Shown piece by piece: positions 14,811 through 22,044 of a stretch of 24,617 nucleotides of DNA. How positions within the stretch are numbered: position 1 is the first letter of the stretch; each line of letters begins with the position of its first letter. The notes under the pieces were generated by a model. It saw nothing but the letters and a program-made list of their open reading frames with translations. It was not told the DNA's origin and searched no databases. The stretch comes from Bacillota bacterium. GTDB taxonomy: Bacteria > Bacillota > Clostridia > Christensenellales > Aristaeellaceae. Both the position numbers and the translations under genes were made by a program. The stretch covers positions 1-24,617 of the forward strand of contig JAEZJP010000178.1 in NCBI GenBank assembly GCA_023415715.1, in the 5' to 3' direction.

Positions 14811-15485
14811 ATGAACCGAGTGAAGGCAGAGAATAATAGGCCACCAATGGAATGCAGGGTGGAGGAAGCATGCGCATCCGGATTAACCATCAGGAAAATG
14901 CGCTTACGCTTTCACCCTGTCTTTTTTGCTGCCTTCACCCTGCTTTTTATATTTCTTTTTGGCTTTGTGTTCCATGCTATGGGATATAATGTATGGCGTT
15001 TCTTTGTTTCTTGGGACGATGAAACAATGAAGATAGTATTTTCCAAGCAAGGGAATATCACCTGGCATGATAATGAGTACAACTTGAAACCTTCCATTGA
15101 CGACACTTTTTTTCAAAAGCTTGAAGAGCTGGAAATAACGACTTTGATGCCATCCTGGATGCCTGATGGTTTTGCACTGGAGCGGGTGGATAGTAAAATC
15201 GAGAGATCACACGACAGGTGGGCGGTTGGCATGTATACATACGGCGACCGGCAGCTTCAGATTGCGGTGATTAAGGATATTTCTTTCGGCTGTAACATGT
15301 GGATCGAAAAAGATGAGCGCGAGCCTGAGATATATGAACGTGGCGGAATGAGCTTTTATGTTATGGATAATCTGAAGAGAGCTGTTGTACAGTGGTTTGA
15401 TCCCCCATATAAGATCAGTATGACTGGGCATGTATCTAGAGACGAACTGAAACAAATGATCGATAGCATGTTTGTAAGAAATTGA
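14811..15485 (+). CDS. DUF4367 membrane protein, tandem copy 2
   Basis: The 224-residue protein has a short charged N-terminus (about 35 residues), one hydrophobic helix (about 36-58, FFAAFTLLFIFLFGFVFHAM) and an outside DUF4367 domain (FFQKLEELEITTLMPSWMPD..., GGMSFYVMDNLKRAVVQWFD, GHVSRDELKQMIDSMF). It lacks the cytosolic region of about 95 residues seen in the copy beside the sigma gene, so it is unlikely to hold a sigma factor in the same way. The sequence between helix and domain (NVWRFFVSWDDETMK) is conserved in all four copies. It starts at ATG 14811 with AAGGTGAC just upstream, a translation start nearly identical to that of copy 4. I see no clear promoter in the 200 bases before it. 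Confidence 0.8.
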   Translation: MNRVKAENNRPPMECRVEEACASGLTIRKMRLRFHPVFFAAFTLLFIFLFGFVFHAMGYNVWRFFVSWDDETMKIVFSKQGNITWHDNEYNLKPSIDDTFFQKLEELEITTLMPSWMPDGFALERVDSKIERSHDRWAVGMYTYGDRQLQIAVIKDISFGCNMWIEKDEREPEIYERGGMSFYVMDNLKRAVVQWFDPPYKISMTGHVSRDELKQMIDSMFVRN

Positions 15486-15660
15486 AAACAAGGGCTAAGT
15501 TTTAAAACTAGCAAGCTCCGTCCGCTGTCATCCCGATAAAGCGGTCTTGACGCCGTAATATTAACAAGACAATTCACGCAGTGGTGGGATGAAAATCTGC
15601 GGGATTGAACTTGCTATAAAAGCCTGTGTTTATAGATGCATCTAATGGCGAGGTAACCTT

Positions 15661-16338
15661 ATGAAGCGAGTTTTGGCATGGAAAGATAAGCCACCTATCG
15701 AATGCAAGGTGTTGGAAGCAAGAGTATCCGAATTAACCGTCAGGGAAAAGCGTCTTCGCCTTCACCCCATACGTTTTTCTGTCTGCACACTTCTTACCAT
15801 ACTTGTTTTAGGGCTTGTATTCCATGCTATGGGATATGGTGTGCAGCGTCTTTTTGTTTCGTGGGATGATGAAACAATGAAGATCAGTTTCAATGCACAA
15901 GGGAATATCACCTTGCACGGTTATGAAAGCGACTTGGAGCCTGCCATTGACGACGCTTTTTTTCAAAAGCTTGAAGAACTGGAAATGATGCCTTTGATGC
16001 CATCCTGGCTGCCAGATGGTTTTACACTTAAGCGTGTGGAGAGCAAAATCGTAACTGAATATATGCGGTGTGCGGCAGGTGTCTATTCATGTGGTGATAG
16101 GGATCTCCTGATATTTGTAACGAAGACTACTATAATGAATAGCGGCGGTATTTTGAGCCTTGAAAAAGATGAACGCGAGCCAGATATATTTGAACAGGGA
16201 GGGATCAAGTTTTATGTTATGGATAATCTCAGCAGAGGTCACGCGTATTGGTATGATCCCCCCTATGAAGTTGAAATCACCGGGCATGTGACGAGAGAGG
16301 AAATCAGGCAAATGATCAACAGCATGTTTGAGAGATAG
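15661..16338 (+). CDS. DUF4367 membrane protein, tandem copy 3
   Basis: The 225-residue protein has the same plan as copies 2 and 4: N-terminus with PPIECKVLEARVSELTVREK, a single membrane helix (about 37-57) and an outside DUF4367 domain with FFQKLEELEMMPLMPSWLPD, GGIKFYVMDNLSRGHAYWYD and GHVTREEIRQMINSMF. The domain contains two extra Cys (YMRCAAGVYSCGD) about seven residues apart; one is shared with copies 1 and 4. The ATG at 15661 has GAGGTAAC upstream. The 175 bases before it contain an inverted TCATCCC / GGGATGA pair near 15529 and 15586 but no clear promoter. Copy 4 follows about 50 bases later and is probably on the same transcript. Confidence 0.8.
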   Translation: MKRVLAWKDKPPIECKVLEARVSELTVREKRLRLHPIRFSVCTLLTILVLGLVFHAMGYGVQRLFVSWDDETMKISFNAQGNITLHGYESDLEPAIDDAFFQKLEELEMMPLMPSWLPDGFTLKRVESKIVTEYMRCAAGVYSCGDRDLLIFVTKTTIMNSGGILSLEKDEREPDIFEQGGIKFYVMDNLSRGHAYWYDPPYEVEITGHVTREEIRQMINSMFER

Positions 16339-16387
16339 TAAAAGCATAAGAGATCTGGATGTTTGAAGCACAATGGCAGGTGACTTT

Positions 16388-17068
16388 ATGAAGCGAGCGA
16401 AAACAGAGAATCATAAGCTACCGGTTGAATGCAAGGCGGCGGAATCATATGCATCCGGTTTGTCCGGTAAGAAGAAGCGCTTTCGCATTCGCCCCATTTC
16501 TTTTGCCGCTTGTTCTTTACTTCCGGTACTTGTTTTAGGTTTTGTATTTCAGGCATCCGGATTGAATATGTGGCGTCTCTTCGTTTCGTGGGAAAACGAA
16601 ATAATGGAGATGAGAGAAGAAAAAAACGGATGGAAAATGAGGCAAGAATACGAGAGTGAGATAGAACCGGCTTTTGATGATGCCTTTTTTCAAAAAATGG
16701 AAGAAATGGATATGAACCCTTTGCTGCCCTCCTGGATGCCAGAGGGTTTTATTTTGGAGGATGTGGAGAGCAAGATCGAAACTGAATATTCAAGGTATGC
16801 ACTGGGCGCATATACATGCGGTGAGCGGCAGTTTCATATATCGGTAGTTAAGAATATTTCAGAAAATTCCGGCGGTGTCTGGAGTCTTGAAAAAGATGAA
16901 AATAAGCCTGATATATACGAACAGGGTGGAATCAAGTTTTATATCATGGATAACCTCAGCAGGTCTCGTGCATTTTGGTTTGATCCACCCTATACCATCA
17001 ATATCTCCGGGAATGTGACCAGAGACGAACTCAAGCAAATGATCAATAGCATGTTTAAAAGAAAATGA
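16388..17068 (+). CDS. DUF4367 membrane protein, tandem copy 4
   Basis: The 226-residue protein repeats the plan of copies 2 and 3: charged N-terminus (MKRAKTENHKLPVECKAAES), one membrane helix (about 38-58) and an outside DUF4367 domain (FFQKMEEMDMNPLLPSWMPE, GGIKFYIMDNLSRSRAFWFD, GNVTRDELKQMINSMF). It is the most diverged copy in the linker after the helix, which is here very charged (WENEIMEMREEKNGWKMRQE). I chose the ATG at 16388 rather than 16373, because AGGTGACTTTATG there matches the starts of the sister genes. It ends 55 bases before the stop of the convergent cyanophycin synthetase gene, with no terminator visible in between. Confidence 0.8.
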   Translation: MKRAKTENHKLPVECKAAESYASGLSGKKKRFRIRPISFAACSLLPVLVLGFVFQASGLNMWRLFVSWENEIMEMREEKNGWKMRQEYESEIEPAFDDAFFQKMEEMDMNPLLPSWMPEGFILEDVESKIETEYSRYALGAYTCGERQFHISVVKNISENSGGVWSLEKDENKPDIYEQGGIKFYIMDNLSRSRAFWFDPPYTINISGNVTRDELKQMINSMFKRK

Positions 17069-17123
17069 CAACAAGAGCTAAACATGCAAAATGAACAACA
17101 GCAGAACCGCTCAATTTGCCCTT

Positions 17124-19739
17124 TTACACCCTCACTGCCTTGCCATGATGTTTCACCATAATCATATTTTTCAACGGTTCATATTCCTCGTAAAAAACGG
17201 CAATAAAATCCCCCGGCTGCGCGGTGGAGACCGCTTTTGCCACCGCATCCTCCTCTGAAAGGCAAACCTCCAATTCCAATTGGGGGTTTTTGCTGTTTTG
17301 GGCGGCCTGCTTTAGAAGCTCTGCAATTTCGCCAGGCTTTCGTCCCCTAAGATCGGCGTCTTCCTTGATGATGAGCTTTTGAAAATGCTGGCCGCACAGA
17401 GCGCCAACCTTTTTGACGGCCTCGTCCTGCCTGTCGCCGGGCACGCCGATGACACCCACAAGCCTTACGGCCTCCTGCTTTTTTAAAAAGTCGATCACCT
17501 GGCTGTAGCCTGCAATATTATGGCCATAGTCCAGCATCACCTTGCAGTTGCCTATCTGAAAGATGTTGAAACGGCCGGGGTTGTCCTCCCCGTCCGGGCG
17601 GAAGCTTGTCAGCCCTTGGTGGATCTGATTTTCATGGATGCCAAGGCCAAGCAGCGCCGTTGCCGCTGCCAAAGCGTTTTCCACATTGCAGGCGGCTGTC
17701 CCCTTCATGGTGATGGGGATGTCCTCCACACGGCACAGGATGGTTGTTTTACCAAGATACTGGGCGTACAGACCGCCCTGATGGGCCCAGACGGCATTGC
17801 CTCCCTGTTTCAAATGTTCCTTCAAAAGCACGTTATCTTTATTTGTGGAAAACATCATCACATTGCAGCGCACACGCTTCAAAAAATAGGGCGTCATCCT
17901 GTCGTCTGCGTTTAAAACGGCGCAGCCCCAGGGCTTTACCGCTTCTACCACCAGGGATTTTATATGAGCCAGGTCTTCAATGGTTTCGATACCGTCCTGC
18001 CCCAAATGATCTTCACTGATGTTGGTGATCACGCCTACATCCGCCAGGTCATACCCCAGCCCGCGCCGGGCGATGCCGCCACGTGCGGTTTCCAAAACAG
18101 CCGCCTCGGTTTCCGGATGCGACAGTACGATGCCGGCGCTTAACGCGCCGGTATTGTCGCCGGGTAATAAACATTCGTCACCCAGATATACGCCGCTGGT
18201 GGTGGTCCTGCCCACTTTCAGCCCGGAAAGCTGCAAGGTATGGGCAATGAGCCTTACGACGGTGGTCTTGCCGTTGGTGCCCGTAACGGAACAGACGGGC
18301 ACGGTATACGGCGAGCCCTGGGGAAAGAGCATGTCTAAAATATCCTTTGCCACAGGGGAGGGCGGACCTTCAGAGGGGATCAGATGCATTCTCAGTCCCG
18401 GGCCGGCGTTCACTTCCAGCACCGCCCCGCCGTTTTCATGTAGGGGGACGGTAAGGTCCGGCGAGCAGATGTCCACCCCGGCAATATCCAGCCCCAGTGC
18501 CTTGGCTGCCCGCACCGCCAGCTTGGCATTAACAGGATGGATGGCATCCGGGCAGGACAAGGCGGTTCCCCCTGTTGACAGGTTCGCATTCTTGCGCAAA
18601 AAGACATCGGCATCCTTTGCAGGCACGGAATCCGGGTTCAGCCCCGCTTCCGCAAGCGTCTGAACAGCCACATCGTCCAGCTCAATTTTGGTAAGGGGCA
18701 TCGTATGGTCTTCGCCCCTGAGCGGGTTCTCGTTCTCGCGGTCCACCAACTGGCGGATTGTGCTTTCACCGTCACCAGTCACCCTTGGCGGCTGCCGCCT
18801 GGCCACGGCGGATACCTTGTCGCCTACCACCAGCACACGGTAATCCTGCCCTATGATGTGTTTTTCCACAATTGCAGCGGAGCTGTATTCCAGCGCCAGT
18901 TTGAAGGCTTCGGGCACGCCTTCCCGGCCCGTAATGTTCAGCGTTACGCCGTTTCCGTGATTGCTGTCGTAGGGCTTGATCACTACTGGATAGCCGATTT
19001 CCGCCGCATGGCGAAGAGCGCTGCCTATGGAATAGGCGATTTCCCCGGCAGGCACGGAAATGCCATGGCGGCGGAGAAGCTCCTTTGTTAGATGCTTGTC
19101 GCCGGCAATGTTCACGGCAATGCAGCTTGGCTTGTCGGTGAGCGCAGCTTCCATGCGCCTTGCATATTTGCCGTATCCAAGCTGCAGCAGGCTGTCGTTG
19201 CCAAGCCGCGTCACGGGGATACCCCGCTTTTGGGCCTCTTCATAAATAGCCTTGGTGCTGGGGCCAAGGTCCGTACGGGAAACCAGCAGGCGAAGCTCCT
19301 TCAAAACCGGCAGCAGATTGGGGGTCTTGCCATCAAACAGAGCGTTCATAAGGCTGATTACGGCCTTGCCGCAGGCTACGCCCACCTGCTCGTTTTGATA
19401 GCGGTATACTATATGGTAGCAGGCGGTGTCCCCTTCCTGCCGCGTGATGCCATAGCCAACGTTGTAACCCAGCATGTTTTGCAGTTCCAATATCACATGC
19501 TCAGCCACATGGCAGGGATATGTTCCCTCTTGAAGGCGCTTAACAAGCCCGCCCTCTTCCCCAATGCCGCAGCGGTGGGTTTTCAGGCCGGGAAACAGGG
19601 TAAGCAGCTTATCGTTGAACCCTTCCACTTTCGATGTAGGGCCGTGCTGTTCTTCCCTTAATTCTACCGTCAGCTTGATAACAGGCCGCATACAGTATAC
19701 ATTGCGGCCCCTGAAGATGCGGATGTCCTTGATATCCAC
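17124..19739 (-). CDS. cphA: Cyanophycin synthetase
   Basis: The 871-residue enzyme builds multi-L-arginyl-poly-L-aspartate using ATP and is the normal length for CphA. The domain order is as in the family: an N-terminal domain (1-160, opening DIRIFRGRNVYCMRPVIK), an ATP-grasp domain (about 165-470) that adds Asp to the backbone (VVIKPYDSNHGNGVTLNI at 252-269, LEVNAGPGLRMHL at 441-453), and a Mur-ligase-like domain (480-871) that adds Arg (GTNGKTT at 487-493, ETARGGIARRGLGYD, NISEDHLGQDG, LDYGHNIAGY). Having an intact GTNGKTT makes it CphA1 rather than CphA2. The start codon is GTG at 19739, with GGGAGG nine bases upstream; the N-terminus then matches known CphA starts. It follows cphB by 18 bases and is probably co-transcribed with it. 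Confidence 0.95.
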   Translation of the reverse strand: MDIKDIRIFRGRNVYCMRPVIKLTVELREEQHGPTSKVEGFNDKLLTLFPGLKTHRCGIGEEGGLVKRLQEGTYPCHVAEHVILELQNMLGYNVGYGITRQEGDTACYHIVYRYQNEQVGVACGKAVISLMNALFDGKTPNLLPVLKELRLLVSRTDLGPSTKAIYEEAQKRGIPVTRLGNDSLLQLGYGKYARRMEAALTDKPSCIAVNIAGDKHLTKELLRRHGISVPAGEIAYSIGSALRHAAEIGYPVVIKPYDSNHGNGVTLNITGREGVPEAFKLALEYSSAAIVEKHIIGQDYRVLVVGDKVSAVARRQPPRVTGDGESTIRQLVDRENENPLRGEDHTMPLTKIELDDVAVQTLAEAGLNPDSVPAKDADVFLRKNANLSTGGTALSCPDAIHPVNAKLAVRAAKALGLDIAGVDICSPDLTVPLHENGGAVLEVNAGPGLRMHLIPSEGPPSPVAKDILDMLFPQGSPYTVPVCSVTGTNGKTTVVRLIAHTLQLSGLKVGRTTTSGVYLGDECLLPGDNTGALSAGIVLSHPETEAAVLETARGGIARRGLGYDLADVGVITNISEDHLGQDGIETIEDLAHIKSLVVEAVKPWGCAVLNADDRMTPYFLKRVRCNVMMFSTNKDNVLLKEHLKQGGNAVWAHQGGLYAQYLGKTTILCRVEDIPITMKGTAACNVENALAAATALLGLGIHENQIHQGLTSFRPDGEDNPGRFNIFQIGNCKVMLDYGHNIAGYSQVIDFLKKQEAVRLVGVIGVPGDRQDEAVKKVGALCGQHFQKLIIKEDADLRGRKPGEIAELLKQAAQNSKNPQLELEVCLSEEDAVAKAVSTAQPGDFIAVFYEEYEPLKNMIMVKHHGKAVRV

Positions 19740-19757
19740 GCGGCAGCGCCTCCCGGT

Positions 19758-20570
19758 TTATGATGATGGCGTGATGATGGTATGGGTTTTCATATCGTAG
19801 CCGTAACCCCTGGGCAGCACATGCAGCGTAACTTGGGCAATGGCCAGAATTTCGTCAGGCTTAAGCTCGGATACGTTAGCATAGCTGATGCTTCTTCCGT
19901 CTATCACCGTCACGGCATTGGCCCCCAGCACTTGAAAGTGGCCGTCGGGGTAGACGTGAATAGCTGTATCCTCGTCGATGCCCACCCCCAGCGTATGGGG
20001 GTTTTCTGCTACACCGCAGAGCAGCCTTCCCAGCCGCCCACGCTGTGCAAAATGCTGGTCTACAATGACCTGCTCCAATAGCCCCAGGCCTGGCGCCATC
20101 TTCAAGGTGCACTTTCGCGCCGGGTCGTTGTTCAGACCATCTGTGATCATGGTACTGCAAACTACAGACGCCCCGGCGCTGGTGCCGGCCACCATTGCGC
20201 CTTTCAAATATGCGCTGTGAAGCCCTTCCTCCGATTTGGTCCCGCCCAGGATGCTGGTGATACGCAGCTGGTCGCCCCCGGTGAAGAAGATGCCTGTGGC
20301 TTCCATGATCATTTGAGCGTATGCCGGTTCGTCGGCTTCCTGCCGGGTTTGGATGTCCGCCACCTGCACCTTTCCTACGTTCAGCTCGGAAAACAGCGCG
20401 CGGTAGGTTTCGCCAAGCTCCTTGGGGCACTGGCTGGCAGTGGCGATGATCACCATCCGCCCGTTTTCCCCGCCGCACTCCCGGGCGGCAGCGTGCAGGA
20501 TTTCCTTGGCGCCCTGCTTATCCTCCGCGCCGCCGATAATGATCAGGTTTCCTTGAACCTTTCCGCCCAT
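19758..20570 (-). CDS. cphB: Cyanophycinase
   Basis: The 270-residue cytosolic serine exopeptidase of family S51 cuts cyanophycin to beta-Asp-Arg dipeptides. GTSAGASV carries the nucleophile Ser131; IFFTGGDQLRI (94-104) and VDQHFAQRGRLGRL (170-183, with H173) are the other conserved blocks, followed by GVGIDEDTAI (196-204). The length agrees with the family, and there is no signal peptide, so it acts on polymer inside the cell. I chose the ATG at 20570, with GGGAGG five bases before it, over the longer frame from 20618. It is the middle gene of the cassette: the dipeptidase gene lies upstream across a 180-base hairpin-rich gap, and cphA begins 18 bases downstream. Confidence 0.93.
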   Translation of the reverse strand: MGGKVQGNLIIIGGAEDKQGAKEILHAAARECGGENGRMVIIATASQCPKELGETYRALFSELNVGKVQVADIQTRQEADEPAYAQMIMEATGIFFTGGDQLRITSILGGTKSEEGLHSAYLKGAMVAGTSAGASVVCSTMITDGLNNDPARKCTLKMAPGLGLLEQVIVDQHFAQRGRLGRLLCGVAENPHTLGVGIDEDTAIHVYPDGHFQVLGANAVTVIDGRSISYANVSELKPDEILAIAQVTLHVLPRGYGYDMKTHTIITPSS

Positions 20571-20633
20571 TTCTGCCTCCCGTTCATTCCTATGACATTT
20601 TCCCCCGACGCTTTTCAAACATACGGTCTATCG

Positions 20634-20750
20634 CACCGGCCTGCGCTTTGCTTGGCCGGTGTTCCGTTTTCAATGGCTAAGCCATTTGAAAACTCCAGGT
20701 TCGGGGATTGTATCCCCTCATCCTGGACCGGCGGCCTGTGCTTCGCTCGG
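20634..20750. repeat. Cluster of three hairpins bounded by an 18-bp direct repeat
   Basis: In the gap between the dipeptidase and cyanophycinase genes there are three consecutive stems: CACCGGCC / GGCCGGTG (20634-20661); TTTTCAATGGCT / AGCCATTTGAAAA (20667-20692, one-base bulge); and nested TCCAGG...GGGGAT-TGT-ATCCCC...CCTGGA (20694-20727). The segment is bounded by GGCCTGCGCTTTGCTTGG (20638-20655) and GGCCTGTGCTTCGCTCGG (20733-20750), direct repeats matching at 15 of 18 bases. It may be an inserted repeat element. It could also reduce read-through or stabilise the downstream part of the transcript. Confidence 0.65.
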
Positions 20751-21887
20751 CTATTCAAATTTCCCCTTCATCAGGAGTGCTCCGCCACATATGGCTATCT
20801 TTCCATGAAGGATCAGGTGGACGATGGACAGGTCCTCCTTTTTCAGAGCCAGTATGTCCGCATCGCTGCCTGGCGCCAGCGCACCCTTATGAGGATACAT
20901 CTTCAGCCGCGACGCCGGGTTTCTTGTTACCATCATCAAGGCTGTTTCCAAGGGGATTCCTTTTTCCCGCACGCAGGATACCACATCTTGATACATACTG
21001 TTGGCATGGCCTCTTCCATCCGGACTTTGGGGATTGCTGCCTCCCGCGTCGGAGGAAAATGTGATCTGCGCCGAATTGACGCCGCCTTCCAGCAAAAGCC
21101 TTGCGGCCTCCGGCAGCGTGTAGCCCGGTTGATCCGTCTCACCGGCAGTCAGGTCCACGAAACCGCCTTTTTGGCCGTATCGCATCGCGTCCTCAAACAG
21201 CTTTTTGTTGCGGTTCAGGTGGGTGGGCACGAACATGCCCATGGGGAAGTTGCTTTCTTCGACCAGATCGGTCAGCGGATGAAGCCCCTCTTTACCATCA
21301 CCCACATGCAGGTGGAGAATACCGGCCTTGCCGCCGATCATGCCTCCCAGCTTCACCTCCCAGGAAAGCTCCCTTAACATTTCCAGACTTGGATGGGAGG
21401 AACGGTAGTCGGAGATGGCCACTTCTCCGGCGCCTACTACCTTATCCACGAAGGCGATGTCGTGAAGTACCTTGCCTGTCAGGGTGTCGGTGGGCAAGCC
21501 ATAGCTGCCGGTGTAAATGACGGTGCTCATGCCGTCCAGTTCCAGCGCGCGTGCCTTGGCAAGCAGGGCTGCCACGCTTCTTGTGATGCCGTCGGCACCG
21601 AGCAGTCCCGCCGCTGTGCCGATGCCGGCCCTCATCAGTTCGGAAAGATTCATCTCCGGCACCCGGCTTTGCGGTCCATCCTCGCCTCCGCCGCCGGTCA
21701 AATGCACATGCTGGTCGATGAAAGCCGGGCATAATATAAGCCCTGAGCAATCCATGATTTCCGTTTCATATTCCGGTACGGCGGGGATTTGCTGACGCAT
21801 CAAAAGGATTTTTTCCGGCGTCAGCAGCAAGTCGCAAACTCCCTTAGGTTCAGGCGCAAATATTTCCCCGCCTTTTAGCAAAAACAT
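20751..21887 (-). CDS. iadA: Isoaspartyl dipeptidase (beta-aspartyl peptidase), amidohydrolase
   Basis: The 378-residue zinc amidohydrolase should split beta-Asp-Arg from cyanophycinase into aspartate and arginine. The IadA motifs are present: DQHVHLTGGGGEDGP (metal ligands H60 and H62, substrate Glu69), TGSYGLP (Tyr129), SDYRSS (Arg162), HLHVGDG (H194), PTHLNRN (H223) and FSSDAGGSNP (catalytic Asp280). One difference stands out: where E. coli IadA has the carbamylated metal-bridging lysine (GVKCAISD), this protein has GAGEVAISD, placing Glu155 there. The start ATG at 21887 has GGAGG six bases upstream. It is the first gene of the cassette iadA-cphB-cphA, reading away from the divergent oxidoreductase gene, with the shared promoter region at 21888-22044, in which I could not fix clear boxes. 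Confidence 0.9.
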   Translation of the reverse strand: MFLLKGGEIFAPEPKGVCDLLLTPEKILLMRQQIPAVPEYETEIMDCSGLILCPAFIDQHVHLTGGGGEDGPQSRVPEMNLSELMRAGIGTAAGLLGADGITRSVAALLAKARALELDGMSTVIYTGSYGLPTDTLTGKVLHDIAFVDKVVGAGEVAISDYRSSHPSLEMLRELSWEVKLGGMIGGKAGILHLHVGDGKEGLHPLTDLVEESNFPMGMFVPTHLNRNKKLFEDAMRYGQKGGFVDLTAGETDQPGYTLPEAARLLLEGGVNSAQITFSSDAGGSNPQSPDGRGHANSMYQDVVSCVREKGIPLETALMMVTRNPASRLKMYPHKGALAPGSDADILALKKEDLSIVHLILHGKIAICGGALLMKGKFE

Positions 21888-22044
21888 GCTTATCCTCCGG
21901 TCTTATGAATCAGGGCCTTTTGTATAGTTGCCGAAAAAGGGTTCATTCATCATGGAACCTGGCGGGTAAAATGGAAACATATCATGTCTTAACCTTGCCT
22001 TAATCGGGCAATCTAGGAAGGAAAGCGTTCAAAGGAGAAATAAT

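Noticed and set aside
15529..15592. TCATCCC / GGGATGA pair between DUF4367 copies 2 and 3 as another hairpin repeat
   Set aside because: Only seven-base arms separated by about 50 bases with no further pairing; too weak to list as a feature.
20217..21377. 386-codon plus-strand frame opposite the dipeptidase and cyanophycinase genes
   Set aside because: It is a shadow of two well-supported genes on the other strand, crosses the hairpin cluster and shows no recognisable domain.
21940..21959. GGTTC / GAACC inverted repeat in the iadA-oxidoreductase gap as operator
   Set aside because: Only five-base arms, expected by chance in a region of this length, and no promoter boxes could be aligned with it.
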